DNA of 43,377 nucleotides from Robiginitomaculum sp. (lineage in GTDB: Bacteria > Pseudomonadota > Alphaproteobacteria > Caulobacterales > Maricaulaceae), in assembly GCA_002733605.1 (NCBI GenBank), contig NVWK01000001.1, positions 179,250 to 222,626 on the forward strand. The letters are read 5' to 3'. Numbering within the stretch: position 1 is the stretch's first letter; each line of letters starts with the position of its first letter. The translations under genes and the position numbers were made by a program. Shown here one piece after another: positions 18,078 to 27,685 of this stretch. The notes below the pieces were generated by a model. The model saw nothing but the letters and a program-made list of their open reading frames with translations. It had not been told where the DNA came from and ran no database searches.

Positions 18078-19370
18078 TCAATTTTCTAGAGCTTTATAAT
18101 ATTCTTGCTCAAGTTTTCTAAAGTGACTTTCCCATGTCCAATTTTCTAGAACGAACTCTCTAGCAGCCTCACCACATTTGCGAACGAGGGCTTTATCATT
18201 TAATAACAAAACCACATTTTTTACAAACTCATCGGCACTATTCGCAATAAAAATAGAGTCACAATCAAGCGCATTAATCCCTTCATTAGCGACACTGGTT
18301 GCGACAACAGCTTTTCCACAAGCCATATACTCAATAAGTTTATTTTGCATTCCACCCGCAGCCAACATAGGATTGATACAAATGCTTGCGGAACGTATAT
18401 ATGTGCCAACATCAGGAACTGTACCCGTAACCTCTACTTGAGGTAAACTGCCCAAACTTTTAATTTCTGGAACAGGATCCCTCCCAACAATAATCAGCTC
18501 AACCCCTGGAACAGCTACCTGAATATCCCCCCAACAATGTTTCATGAACCATAATACAGCCTGTACATTTGGTTGATAAAGCATTGAACCTGAAAACACG
18601 ATCCTATTGGCCACGACTTCTGCATCATCTGCGACTCTGAACCCATGCACATCCGTTCCATGCGCCCCATATATCCAATTATAAATCTCAGGACGCCCCA
18701 ACTCTTTACACGTAAGCTGTATGGCCTCCACATCTTTTGGACCAATTAAAACGACCTTGGAAAACAAGTTCCCTATCTTTGTTTCATACCGTCGTAACAA
18801 CTGCCATTCTAAAAAATAAATTGCTTTTTTAAAAATATTTTCAGAATTCTCAAATATACGCCGTGTATTTAATGTTTGTGACAACTGCATAGCTAAAAAC
18901 GCCGCAGTTCTTCTCCCTGAAAATTTTGTAGTTTTGTTTGGAGAAAATATTTCTGATGCTGCAGGAGCAGATCTTAAATAATAGCAATACAAAATATCAA
19001 ACTTCCCACTTACTGCTGATTTTTTTACCATCCTGTTTAAATCTGCATTATGAAACATACTCACTTGCAATGGACAGCCTCGAAATAGCCCAAAGAAAGC
19101 ATTTTTCATTCTGGTAAACTTAGGCACCTTGAATAAATGTACCTCCTCACATGCGTCCATCAGCCATTCTTCTTGATCGCGCTCCATCTTTCCATCACAA
19201 TCAACTGTATATAAAAAAACGCGATGTCCTCGTGCAGAAAGAAAAGAAATAAGATGCGCTACAGTTAATTGATCCCCACGCATCATCGGGAATGGAAGTC
19301 GGCTATAGCATATAGCGATATCCAAAATTTTCTCAGCTTTCTCTACCCGCATCTTAGTAGGCAAGTTCAT
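18078..19370 (-). CDS. GT4-type (group 1) glycosyltransferase
   Basis: A 430-residue cytoplasmic glycosyltransferase. The N-terminal Rossmann half begins IAICYSRLPFPMMRGDQLTVAHLISFL. The C-terminal half has VFSGSMLYQPNVQAVLWF, VELIIVGRDPVPEI, VTGTVPDVGTYIRSASICINPMLAAGGMQNKLIEYMACGKAVVAT, i.e. the GT4 nucleotide-sugar-binding region with the EYMACGKAVV block where the usual E-x7-E is found. It somewhat resembles transferases of PEP-CTERM/exosortase-linked EPS loci, but no exosortase is here. Donor and linkage cannot be told from sequence. It is 44 bases downstream of the GDP-mannose dehydrogenase gene, in the same run. Confidence 0.9.
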   Translation of the reverse strand: MNLPTKMRVEKAEKILDIAICYSRLPFPMMRGDQLTVAHLISFLSARGHRVFLYTVDCDGKMERDQEEWLMDACEEVHLFKVPKFTRMKNAFFGLFRGCPLQVSMFHNADLNRMVKKSAVSGKFDILYCYYLRSAPAASEIFSPNKTTKFSGRRTAAFLAMQLSQTLNTRRIFENSENIFKKAIYFLEWQLLRRYETKIGNLFSKVVLIGPKDVEAIQLTCKELGRPEIYNWIYGAHGTDVHGFRVADDAEVVANRIVFSGSMLYQPNVQAVLWFMKHCWGDIQVAVPGVELIIVGRDPVPEIKSLGSLPQVEVTGTVPDVGTYIRSASICINPMLAAGGMQNKLIEYMACGKAVVATSVANEGINALDCDSIFIANSADEFVKNVVLLLNDKALVRKCGEAAREFVLENWTWESHFRKLEQEYYKALEN

Positions 19371-19414
19371 AGTTACACTTTCATTGTATTAAAGAAACAA
19401 AATAGAACTAACCA

Positions 19415-20692
19415 CTAACTCATGCGGAAAATTGGGTAAACCTTCGTCGCAGTAAGCGACAAATCATCAAAGTTGCCCCGGGAATCTATAACTAATGGAT
19501 AGTGATGTTTCCGAATTTCAACTTCATCAACCAGCAATGTACCAAGTGAAGGAAGATTCGAGAGCGTGTATCCAAGATTAGCACCATGTAACGTGTCTGG
19601 ATTTACATGTGGGTCATATATTTGCAATTCAAAGCCAGCCTCTTGTAAGAGAAGAGCAATATCAACCATAGGGCTTTCACGTAAATCGTCTGAATTTGCC
19701 TTAAAAGCAATGCCTAACATCAACACTCTTGACCCTAACTCAACATTTTTAATCGCCTCCTCAAACAAAAACCGCTTGTGATCATTATTCGAACGAATTA
19801 AAGAATCCACGAGATGTGTACTTGCCCCAATACCTTCTGAAATATTTACAAGTGCGCGTACGTCTTTTGGAAGACAAGATCCACCGAATGCCCCACCAGG
19901 CCTGAGGTAGTATGGCGAAATATTAAGTTTCCGATCTGACACAAATATCTCATGTACAGTCTTTGCAGATATCCCCATTCGATGGCATATGCGACCAACC
20001 TCATTTGCAAATGTTACCTTTAAAGCATGAAAAGAATTGTCCACAAACTTTGTTATTTCAGACTCTCGAAAATAAACATAAAATCTTTTCGCATCAATAT
20101 TTTCATATAGTGCATCCATAATTGCATTAGGTTTTCCATCACAGGTACCTATAACAATTTTAGGCGGAGAAAAATAATCACAGATTGCAGTCGATTCGCG
20201 TAAAAATTCGGGGTTATAAACCAGTTCAAATTTACTAGCATCACCCTCAAGTACATCAAGTAGAATCGGTGAAACAAGGTTTTCCATCGTCCCTGGGCGA
20301 ACAGTAGAACGATACACAACAACTAACGGAGATGTCCGCTCAGGTGACTGTTTTAGAGCCACTCCAATATCCTTTGCAACTTGGGCAATATAGGACATAT
20401 TATGTGCACCACTCGGAAGGCTTGGCGTACCCACACAAACCAAAGCAATGTCATAATCAGATAAATCATCTGGCGTGTCCACTGAAACGCTAAAGGTGTT
20501 TTTTGCAAGTCCAGCCTGTAGCAGCACCTCTAGACCCGGTTCAAAAATAGGACAATGTCCAAGGTTCAACTGCTTAATTTTTGCTTGGTTGACATCAATA
20601 CCATGCACCTTGTGCCCATCTTTCAATGCACATGCGGCAGCAGTCAACCCTACATAACCCATGCCAAAAATCAGTATATTTAATTTCCTCAT
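19415..20692 (-). CDS. GDP-mannose 6-dehydrogenase, AlgD-like
   Basis: A 425-residue nucleotide-sugar dehydrogenase with the NAD motif IFGMGYVGLTAAACAL and catalytic Cys in GGSCLPKDVRAL. Several segments match AlgD of Pseudomonas rather than UDP-glucose dehydrogenase: FLRESTAI, NSFHALKVTFANEVG, KLNISPYYLRPGGAFGG, SLIRSNN, FKANSDDLRESPMV. It should oxidise GDP-mannose to GDP-mannuronate with two NAD. This fits with the GDP-mannose enzyme at 13258-14358. A true UDP-glucose dehydrogenase is encoded separately at 28717-30039, so the locus makes two different uronic acid precursors. Confidence 0.85.
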   Translation of the reverse strand: MRKLNILIFGMGYVGLTAAACALKDGHKVHGIDVNQAKIKQLNLGHCPIFEPGLEVLLQAGLAKNTFSVSVDTPDDLSDYDIALVCVGTPSLPSGAHNMSYIAQVAKDIGVALKQSPERTSPLVVVYRSTVRPGTMENLVSPILLDVLEGDASKFELVYNPEFLRESTAICDYFSPPKIVIGTCDGKPNAIMDALYENIDAKRFYVYFRESEITKFVDNSFHALKVTFANEVGRICHRMGISAKTVHEIFVSDRKLNISPYYLRPGGAFGGSCLPKDVRALVNISEGIGASTHLVDSLIRSNNDHKRFLFEEAIKNVELGSRVLMLGIAFKANSDDLRESPMVDIALLLQEAGFELQIYDPHVNPDTLHGANLGYTLSNLPSLGTLLVDEVEIRKHHYPLVIDSRGNFDDLSLTATKVYPIFRMS

Positions 20693-20802
20693 TACCTGCC
20701 CCTATTAACGCCATATGCTCAAACTCATTGAGTTCTAATCTCCATAAAATTATTGGTCAATAGTTTAATCAAAGCAACATTTACTCAAAACAAACCACCA
20801 CT

Positions 20803-21906
20803 CTAATTTGTATTTTTTTTCTGAACAAAATCCTCTATCGTTGCTATATGTTGCTTCCATGTGAAATGCTCACGGGCAAATTCCAAACCCCGCTGTGCGA
20901 TTTTCTTCTGCAATTCCACATCTGCAAGCAATGTTCTAAGCGCATCCGAGATATCAACAGGTTCACGCCCCTCTACCAGGACACCATTTTCCCAACTTTG
21001 GATGAAGTCCTTGGGTCCCCCGCTATTGCCAACCACAGCAACCGCTCCGAAAACCATTGCATCCGCAATTACAATGCCAAAACCTTCAATATCTCCACCT
21101 CCCTCTGTAGCAATTTGAGGGTGAAGAAAAATGCCCGCTTTGCTATATTCTTCAATAGCTTCTTCATCAGTAATACGACCTAAGCATTTGACCTTATCAT
21201 CGACACCTTCTTGAGAAATCACAGCATTAATAGAGTCTATCTCTGGGCCAGACCCAGCAATATGAAAAGTAAACTCCAAGCCCTCCTTGTGTAGGGTTGC
21301 AATGGCACTTACAGCCCTAACTAAATTCTTACGGGCCACCAAGCGGCACATACAAAATATGTGGGTTGGGTCAGATTTTTCCACCCAGTTTCGATCGGGT
21401 GGTGCGAAAGAAATACCGTTCCACGCAACACCAATATATTTTAACTTGAAGGGTAATTGTGCTTGAAGCCCATCAGCTATTGGTTGGCTCACTGCGACGA
21501 CTATATCTGCACGCTTAAACACAGCTCGCATTAATGGCTGTAGCCACTTGGAAACAACAAAAATTTCACGACCATGCACAGATATTAGTAATTTTACAGA
21601 CCCTAACAACACCATAGCAGGCAATGCTACGCGCCACGATGTGGCATGCACAAAGTCAAATTCAGTATTACGCCGTAGTTTTGACAAAACTATCAGCATA
21701 CGTATAAATACATTTATTTGTCGCCCCATACCGACATTAAATATTCGAACTCCCCCACGTATTTCGAGGTCTGTTGCACCATGATGAGCAGTTATAACAG
21801 TCACAGCATGCCCAGCCCGCACATATGCAAGTGCAACTTGCTCGGAATACGTTTCCAAGCCTCCCGTTACAGGCGGATACGCTTTTGCAATGAGAAGAAT
21901 ATTCAC
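20803..21906 (-). CDS. GT4-type glycosyltransferase
   Basis: A 367-residue glycosyltransferase from a GTG at 21906, where NILLIAKAYPPVTGGLETYSEQVALAYVRAG is the normal GT4 N-terminus. The frame is open back to an ATG at 22002, which would overlap the upstream polymerase gene by 47 bases; neither start has a strong ribosome site. Donor-site motifs include FCMCRLVARKNLVRAVSAI, IAGSGPEID and the E-x7-E-like block EGGGDIEGFGIVIADAMVFGAVAVVG. It adds a sugar to the lipid-linked repeat unit at the inner face of the membrane; donor unknown. It closes the tight flippase-lyase-polymerase run. Confidence 0.9.
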   Translation of the reverse strand: MNILLIAKAYPPVTGGLETYSEQVALAYVRAGHAVTVITAHHGATDLEIRGGVRIFNVGMGRQINVFIRMLIVLSKLRRNTEFDFVHATSWRVALPAMVLLGSVKLLISVHGREIFVVSKWLQPLMRAVFKRADIVVAVSQPIADGLQAQLPFKLKYIGVAWNGISFAPPDRNWVEKSDPTHIFCMCRLVARKNLVRAVSAIATLHKEGLEFTFHIAGSGPEIDSINAVISQEGVDDKVKCLGRITDEEAIEEYSKAGIFLHPQIATEGGGDIEGFGIVIADAMVFGAVAVVGNSGGPKDFIQSWENGVLVEGREPVDISDALRTLLADVELQKKIAQRGLEFAREHFTWKQHIATIEDFVQKKNTN

Positions 21907-21955
21907 GTTATTTGCGGATAAAATAAAAGAGCGTGACAAATACCAAACATCAGAT

Positions 21956-23272
21956 CTATGTTTTCCAATGCCATTTTTTACCCCCAATAGTAACAGAAAC
22001 ACCCACTAGAATTACTGCCAATGCCCCCCCAATTAACCTTGATCCATACGCAAAAAACCAAAAATTTATTGAGAAAAATACAGCACAATACACACATCCG
22101 AGTAAAGCAACCCACGCGCCTCCACACATTATAGCTTTGCGAAATGTGAGCTGTGACAACAACCCTGCACAAAAACAAAATATCACACTACCAGCACGCC
22201 CAAAATCTAGAAAAATAACGCGAAAAATAGTCATAGCATTACTTGCCTGTCCATCCCCAATTCTTGTAAGGGTAATTCGTTCGTTAAATCCTTCCCCTGT
22301 TACTAAACCCAGTGGTGCCAATATTCCACGAAAAAAGGTAACCCCAAAACCAATGCCTGCATCATCAAATCGCGTATCATACCATACCGAAAGCGCGGGA
22401 ATATATCCCGCAGCCCAAGGTCGCATATGGTTGAGCGTAGCAGATAATTGGGTAAATTCAGTGTCCTTCAAACGAGCGCTTTGAACAATTATCACCCAGA
22501 CAAAAAACACTAAAACTATGAACATGGTGGTCAAAATCATCCTTAATGAAATTACATTTCGTCCACCACTAAGAAACACACCTGTTGCCAACGCTGAAAA
22601 CCCAAAAAGAAGTCCGGGGATAAGGATGAAACTACGAACGCCTGTACCAGCGCTAAGTAAAAATATTTGCGGCAGAAAAAAAGCTAAAAATATTAAAGTA
22701 TGTCTGCGTGTACGCCTCGAAGGACTAGCCGCTTCCAGTCCAGCGAGGATTGAGGTAATGCAAATGGCCATTGAGGTGGCCTTAATACCAACGGGGATAG
22801 CATATTCATTTCCTAAAAACAGGCTTGATTTACTCACTCGCATAATTTCGAAAAAACCACGCGTCCCCCCTCGAAAAATTGACAACATACCTCCACTATG
22901 TCCGAGTTCCAAGAAACCTGCATTCAAGAATAACCAACCGAGTACACAAGTGATATACATTATGTGATAACGAAATTTACTTCCGGAGAGAAACCTTTTG
23001 TATACATACCTCTCAGTATTACTCTGCTCAATATTGAATGAAGGTAAAATTGGGGTCCTAACGAAACTAGCGCCAATGATAAACGTCACATTACCAAAAA
23101 ACACTAACCACATTAGCCCTGCAGACAAATAAAAATTAAAAGATAACAGTCCATTCACAGTCCAAAGGATTGCCCATGCTCCAGTCCATATTTTAACTGG
23201 TGATGAAAAATTTCCATTTGGCAAGAAAAGCGCAAGAATTAAAACAAACCCAAATACAATAGACAAAATCAT
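21956..23272 (-). CDS. wzy: O-antigen/EPS polymerase-like membrane protein (Wzy-type)
   Basis: A 438-residue polytopic membrane protein with about 11-12 hydrophobic segments and a large loop in the second half (about 290-340: ARLKDTEFTQLSATLNHMRPW… SVWYDTRFDDAGIGFGVTFFRGI). Wzy polymerases are highly divergent, and the call rests on topology and position between the lyase gene (3-base gap) and a glycosyltransferase. It would join flipped repeat units at the periplasmic face. The ORF starts with ATG directly after the lyase stop. A second polymerase/ligase candidate is encoded at 37697-39031. Confidence 0.75.
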   Translation of the reverse strand: MILSIVFGFVLILALFLPNGNFSSPVKIWTGAWAILWTVNGLLSFNFYLSAGLMWLVFFGNVTFIIGASFVRTPILPSFNIEQSNTERYVYKRFLSGSKFRYHIMYITCVLGWLFLNAGFLELGHSGGMLSIFRGGTRGFFEIMRVSKSSLFLGNEYAIPVGIKATSMAICITSILAGLEAASPSRRTRRHTLIFLAFFLPQIFLLSAGTGVRSFILIPGLLFGFSALATGVFLSGGRNVISLRMILTTMFIVLVFFVWVIIVQSARLKDTEFTQLSATLNHMRPWAAGYIPALSVWYDTRFDDAGIGFGVTFFRGILAPLGLVTGEGFNERITLTRIGDGQASNAMTIFRVIFLDFGRAGSVIFCFCAGLLSQLTFRKAIMCGGAWVALLGCVYCAVFFSINFWFFAYGSRLIGGALAVILVGVSVTIGGKKWHWKT

Positions 23273-23275
23273 ATG

Positions 23276-25027
23276 CTATCTCCCAAACTCACCGGCCAAA
23301 TCAGGAGTAAAACAAATCGCCATCTCTTTCCCCTTTGGTCGTAATATCAGAAGAGTAGCTTTACAAGGAACCATAGGCCCCTTTGGAAACCACCAGCTTG
23401 GCTCAATTGATACCACTGCCCCTCCCTTTACATCAATCACCAAAGAAACACCTGAAAGTTTGGAGCAAAGAGCAAGATTGCCCAAACGGTTTTGTTTCAC
23501 ACTCCAAGTATCGGGTACAAGAAATGCGGAACGCGCCGTTCCATTCGGCGGAGCATCCCATTTGTCTTCTATATGAATATGCCCTGTTGGCATAATTGAA
23601 ACCTTACGCCACACTAATCCCGCTACAGCAGAATACCCATCACAACTACCAGAAATACTAAATGTCCCGTCAGGACTCTGCAAAACATCCTGTGTGTCAA
23701 AACTCGCCTGCCCTCGACGCCCGACTCGCCAAACACCAAAAAAATCAGCGGGTTCGAAACCATCCATTGTAGGCCCGTTATGTGTAAGAGCAGACCGCGT
23801 CCACACGCGTTCCGCACCTACGGTGATAGAGGAAACACCTGGGTCTACGATAAGACGTTCCCCTTCCCAACAAATCTCCACAGACAAAAAATCACCGTGA
23901 CCATGACCAACCATATCTTTTGGCCCTAACGGCCCCGCATCAAAGATCAGGCTGGTGTCTCCAACCACAAGTTTAGCAAACCCAGCATCAGGCAACATAT
24001 TATAATATTGTTCAAGACCCAGAGCAAGCCAGCCGACATCTTCGGGAGGAACTGAATCCTCCATAGCAGAATCATTAAAGACAGCAATTTCACCATCCGT
24101 ATGTACAACACAGTCAAGGGCAGTACACATCCGGTTAATCAAGGCATCTATACGTTCTTGTTGTGTGAGCTTAGCATTTTTTGTTGCAGCAATAGCTCGC
24201 GCTAAAAGCAACATATGAATATGATAACTAGGGCTACGTTCATCCCAAAACCCATCCTCAAGGACATGACGCTCAATAGCAGACAAAGCTTCTTCAAAAT
24301 ATGCCTCAGATTGATCATTTCTCGCAAACCCATATTCTCCAACAGCCAAATCAGCCACAAATAAAGCGGTTGCACCAAAAACATGGTGGTTATATCCTAA
24401 ATACCTTTCCGTAGTTAACTCAAGTATGGCGGCACAATAGGCAATATGTTTTGCCAATGCCAACAATTCTGGAACATTTGATACTACTCCAGCCGCCTTG
24501 GCCCGCGCAACTGCTGAACTGAGGCCCATTATACGCAAGGAAAGAGCAATAGGACTCCATGTAAAATGTATACCTGCCTTTTTATTAATGGGGTGACGCG
24601 CCTCTAAAGTTTGCACCAGTTGTGCCAATGTCTTCACCCCCGCAAGTGGGTCTTCATCAACCAGAGGCAGAGCGAATGAAAAAAATGATAAGTCGTGCCA
24701 CCAATTAATCATAGAAGGATCATCTACAAAAGGTTGATCCCAATTTACATTATCGAGGGCTCCATAATTATGAGATACACCTTTAAACACAAATACACCT
24801 TCGTGTATCCCCGAAACCTCTGAAAACCTCCCTCCTAAAACTTGGTACACATTGGCAAATTCAAGCAATTTTTTGGAACTGAAAGGAGAACGAGAAATGT
24901 CCTTAGGACAAATTAAGGCGTCTGGATGACTAGCAATACGTTTATTAAGCATAGCATGTTCTACTCGACCCATTATTCTACGAATTGGGATATGGCGAAA
25001 ATAATGTATCCACAAACCTAACTTCAT
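23276..25027 (-). CDS. Heparinase II/III-like polysaccharide lyase
   Basis: A 583-residue protein of the heparinase II/III (alginate-lyase-like) superfamily. The N-terminal two thirds are helical, as in an alpha/alpha toroid, with a Tyr/His-bearing region (ERYLGYNHHVFGATALFVADLA, and RSPSYHIHMLLLARAI). The C-terminal third is beta-rich, with the signature GHGHGDFLSVEICWEGERLIVDPGVSS. Such lyases cut uronic-acid-containing chains by beta-elimination. It lies with 2-3-base gaps between the flippase and polymerase genes, so it is made together with the assembly machinery. No clear signal peptide is visible, which is odd for an enzyme acting on exported polymer. It may trim or release chains; an inactive scaffold role cannot be excluded. 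Confidence 0.87.
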   Translation of the reverse strand: MKLGLWIHYFRHIPIRRIMGRVEHAMLNKRIASHPDALICPKDISRSPFSSKKLLEFANVYQVLGGRFSEVSGIHEGVFVFKGVSHNYGALDNVNWDQPFVDDPSMINWWHDLSFFSFALPLVDEDPLAGVKTLAQLVQTLEARHPINKKAGIHFTWSPIALSLRIMGLSSAVARAKAAGVVSNVPELLALAKHIAYCAAILELTTERYLGYNHHVFGATALFVADLAVGEYGFARNDQSEAYFEEALSAIERHVLEDGFWDERSPSYHIHMLLLARAIAATKNAKLTQQERIDALINRMCTALDCVVHTDGEIAVFNDSAMEDSVPPEDVGWLALGLEQYYNMLPDAGFAKLVVGDTSLIFDAGPLGPKDMVGHGHGDFLSVEICWEGERLIVDPGVSSITVGAERVWTRSALTHNGPTMDGFEPADFFGVWRVGRRGQASFDTQDVLQSPDGTFSISGSCDGYSAVAGLVWRKVSIMPTGHIHIEDKWDAPPNGTARSAFLVPDTWSVKQNRLGNLALCSKLSGVSLVIDVKGGAVVSIEPSWWFPKGPMVPCKATLLILRPKGKEMAICFTPDLAGEFGR

Positions 25028-25029
25028 GA

Positions 25030-26289
25030 CTACGTTTTCTCCCAGCGAATCAAAGTTGAAATTCCTCGTGTTTGCTTCAAATATAATATAAGTCCAATAT
25101 ACAGACTACAGAAACTAAAGGCATACCCCACTGCAACACCTTTTAAACCAAACATGTGGGCACCAAGAAACTGGAGCCCCACACCAATTACCCCCGCCAA
25201 TATTTGAAACAAAAGAACAACGTGGCCTTTACCATCCATTTTCAAAATTTCGTCAACCGGACCACCAAAACTCTCCCCTATTGTGCCAACCAAAAGAATT
25301 GCAACAAGCCCAGCAACCTTACCATATTGATCACCAAAGATTGTAGAAATTACGGCCTTTCCTATCAGCAAGTCTCCACAAATTGCCACAACTGCGAGCA
25401 AAGTAGTCCACAAACCGATATGTCGCGCTAGTCTTTCAATGGCACTCCATTGACCTGCCGCTGCCGATCTCGATAATTCGGGCCGAATCGAAAACCTAAT
25501 AGTGGCAATTACAGCCGCTACCGCAGAGACCAGTCGCCCCGACAAACCTATTAATGCAGCTTCTGCGACACCAATTAGAACACCCGTAATCCATACTGGC
25601 GACCAAATAATAGCAGTTTGTACAACACGCCCCGTAGCAATAAAAACACCCGACTCCCAAGCCGCCTTTAGGGGCACCTGAAGGCGTGCTTGGCGCGGCT
25701 TCAGGTGCCTGACCTCACGCACAAGTAAAATCAAGCCAAAAATAGCTGCCAACCCAGCCCCCATGACCGTGACTTTTAATACAGTTGCAAGTGCCACATC
25801 CACTGAAAAGATCAAAAAAGGCACGACCGTCACTAACAGACCTGCATTGATTGCGGAGTAAAACATGAAAGTCCCAAGTTGTGCTTTACCTCCTGCCACA
25901 AGTATCTGCGCGCTCAAAAATATCACGCCATAGCAACACCACCACATACTTGTAAGCAGCACAATTTCCATCGATTGTCGTGTTGCGACTAAAGACAAAC
26001 CCAATACGATCATAAGGAAAAATATACTCAGGAAGCCAATCATCACACCCCGCCGTATCAACTCTGAAATTTCAAAAAACTTGCCATCAACAGCAAGAGC
26101 AGGGCACAACCGAACCAACCCATCAGGCAGGCCAAAGCCAGCAAGGAAGTTTGATGTTAGAATTAACCCGAACAGAGAGAAGTATATCCCCGCCTCTTCA
26201 AGTGACAACGAACGTGTAACCAAAGCGACGACAACAAACTGAACCGCAATCGCCCCGTAACGCGAAAGAATAGGAAACAAAAACTGCAT
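25030..26289 (-). CDS. wzx: Wzx-type oligosaccharide flippase
   Basis: A 419-residue inner-membrane protein of the MOP/polysaccharide-transporter superfamily with about 12 membrane helices. Typical features are the opening RYGAIAVQFVVVALVTRSLSLEEAGIYFSLFGLI and the mid-region SGRLVSAVAAVIATIRFSIRPELSRSAAAG. It flips undecaprenyl-linked repeat units to the periplasm. It is the first gene of a packed run (flippase, lyase, polymerase, glycosyltransferase) with spacings of 2-3 bases and then an overlap or small gap, so one transcript is likely. It lies 236 bases after the initiating transferase gene. Confidence 0.88.
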   Translation of the reverse strand: MQFLFPILSRYGAIAVQFVVVALVTRSLSLEEAGIYFSLFGLILTSNFLAGFGLPDGLVRLCPALAVDGKFFEISELIRRGVMIGFLSIFFLMIVLGLSLVATRQSMEIVLLTSMWWCCYGVIFLSAQILVAGGKAQLGTFMFYSAINAGLLVTVVPFLIFSVDVALATVLKVTVMGAGLAAIFGLILLVREVRHLKPRQARLQVPLKAAWESGVFIATGRVVQTAIIWSPVWITGVLIGVAEAALIGLSGRLVSAVAAVIATIRFSIRPELSRSAAAGQWSAIERLARHIGLWTTLLAVVAICGDLLIGKAVISTIFGDQYGKVAGLVAILLVGTIGESFGGPVDEILKMDGKGHVVLLFQILAGVIGVGLQFLGAHMFGLKGVAVGYAFSFCSLYIGLILYLKQTRGISTLIRWEKT

Positions 26290-26425
26290 GTATATTAGTC
26301 CAAAAAATGTGCCAATTTCCTACAATATAAACGAAACGCCTAAATATGAAATAACATACAAGACATAGTAAACTTTTCAGAAATTACCTCTCCCTACCTT
26401 GTAATTCATGACAAAGAGCACAATG

Positions 26426-26521
26426 TTAGTGAGTAAATATTTTTACAACCTCACTTAAGTTCGTGTTGCCATCAGTATAGAGAAACAACGACCAATCTAC
26501 CTGATTTCTACACAAATTCAT
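26426..26521 (-). other. 31-codon open frame after the sugar transferase gene, doubtful
   Basis: An ATG at 26521 follows the sugar transferase stop by two bases, in the context TGAGGAAATG, and opens a 31-residue frame (MNLCRNQVDWSLFLYTDGNT…). It could be the truncated front of a lost gene or chance. I recognise no domain. The rest of the 236-base interval to the flippase gene holds nothing else I can identify. Confidence 0.2.
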
Positions 26522-26525
26522 TTCC

Positions 26526-27239
26526 TCAATATGCACCTTTTGAAAACAATACGGCAGGTACAGTTCCCAGCACAATCTTGATATCCGTCCAGAAAGATGT
26601 TGTCTTTGCGTATGTTACATCAAACTGTACACGCTCGTCATATGTCGTGCCACTACGTCCACTTACTTGCCACAACCCAGTAATTCCAGGCTTTACAGAC
26701 TTGTAATAATCAAAAAATTCACCATACTTTTTGACTTCATTTTCAACAATTGGACGCGGCCCCACAAGTGACATCTCGCCACGAATAATATTCCATAATT
26801 GTGGCAACTCATCCAAACTCGTTTTACGAATGAAGGCTCCCAAATGGGTCACACGAGGATCATGTTTTAATTTCTGATTTTTTTCCCAATCGGCTGCAGC
26901 TACAGGGTCTGTTGCAAGGAGCTCTTCCAAAACTTCCTTTGAATTTATAATCATAGAACGGAATTTTAGGCACTTAAAAACTTTACCGTTCCCCCCAATT
27001 CTATCCTGCGAATAAACAGACTTTCCTCCATCCTGAAAACGGATCAAACATGCAATCACCACCATCAAAGGTGCCAACATTAACAACATTGACGTAGCGA
27101 AAACCAAATCAAATATACGCTTAAAAACTGCACTTCGGTTACAACTCTGTAACTTAACAACAGTTTTGCCGTTTTTAATATTAGAAAGAATAGGCCTACT
27201 ACACTTTATGGCCTCGCCCACATTGGCATTACTACCCAT
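26526..27239 (-). CDS. Undecaprenyl-phosphate sugar phosphotransferase, short ExoY type
   Basis: A 237-residue bacterial sugar transferase from the ATG at 27239, preceded by GGGGT; a TTG at 27263 would add eight residues. It has one membrane helix near the front ([27 protein letters not shown]), then the family core: [40 protein letters not shown] and [13 protein letters not shown]. Short single-helix members such as ExoY and PglC lack the N-terminal multi-helix domain of WbaP. It transfers the first sugar-phosphate to the lipid carrier and so starts each repeat unit. The catalytic Asp-Glu pair (DEL) is present. Confidence 0.93.
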   Translation of the reverse strand: MGSNANVGEAIKCSRPILSNIKNGKTVVKLQSCNRSAVFKRIFDLVFATSMLLMLAPLMVVIACLIRFQDGGKSVYSQDRIGGNGKVFKCLKFRSMIINSKEVLEELLATDPVAAADWEKNQKLKHDPRVTHLGAFIRKTSLDELPQLWNIIRGEMSLVGPRPIVENEVKKYGEFFDYYKSVKPGITGLWQVSGRSGTTYDERVQFDVTYAKTTSFWTDIKIVLGTVPAVLFSKGAY

Positions 27240-27685
27240 AACTGCACCCCGTTTAATCAACAAATAAAATAAAACTAAGTTAATAAATCATTGAGAGACA
27301 TTAGTTACACTTGTACAGGTTTATGGTCAAACGCTATTAGTGGTTTAGTCGCAATATTTTACAGTTAATATCAAGAACTTAGGTTAATATTCGCCAATCA
27401 ATTGAATCTCAGTACCATACTTCTACTCCAGCCTGATTATTTTGCTCATTGCCGCTTAGTTAGCTCAACATGAAAGCTCATCCCAAACGCGTAATGCTAC
27501 TGATGCGCCCCTAGATTTGTAGACATCTTGTTTGGCAAATACATTGTTTCCCTAAATCAAGAAAGGGCGAACGTCGTGCTTTGCACCTTCATTCGTTAGA
27601 CATTGCCCCATAAAGGTAACAATCTCTATTTCAGTCAAAATAGAAGTAGTGGTTCCCCACATTGGCACCCTTAAAATTACGTTTA
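27240..27685. other. 446-base non-coding stretch with a solitary IS end
   Basis: No convincing gene lies between the sugar transferase and UDP-glucuronate epimerase genes. The right part must include the promoter of the sugar transferase. A 39-base relic of the IS3 end lies at 27511-27549. I see nothing else recognisable. Confidence 0.5.
27511..27549 (+). repeat. Solitary, diverged IS3-type terminal repeat
   Basis: This segment begins TGATGCGCCCCTAGATTTG and matches the left end of the IS at 4794 over about 39 bases with five differences; the match extends to GTTTGG-AAA beyond the 32-bp repeat. No transposase sequence and no partner end follow, so it is the scar of a deleted, related element. 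Confidence 0.75.

Noticed and set aside
22395..22411. GCGGGAATATATCCCGC, similar to the cysD operator
   Set aside because: The centre has one base more than the operator core and it lies inside the polymerase coding sequence (AAGYIPAL), so the likeness is probably chance.
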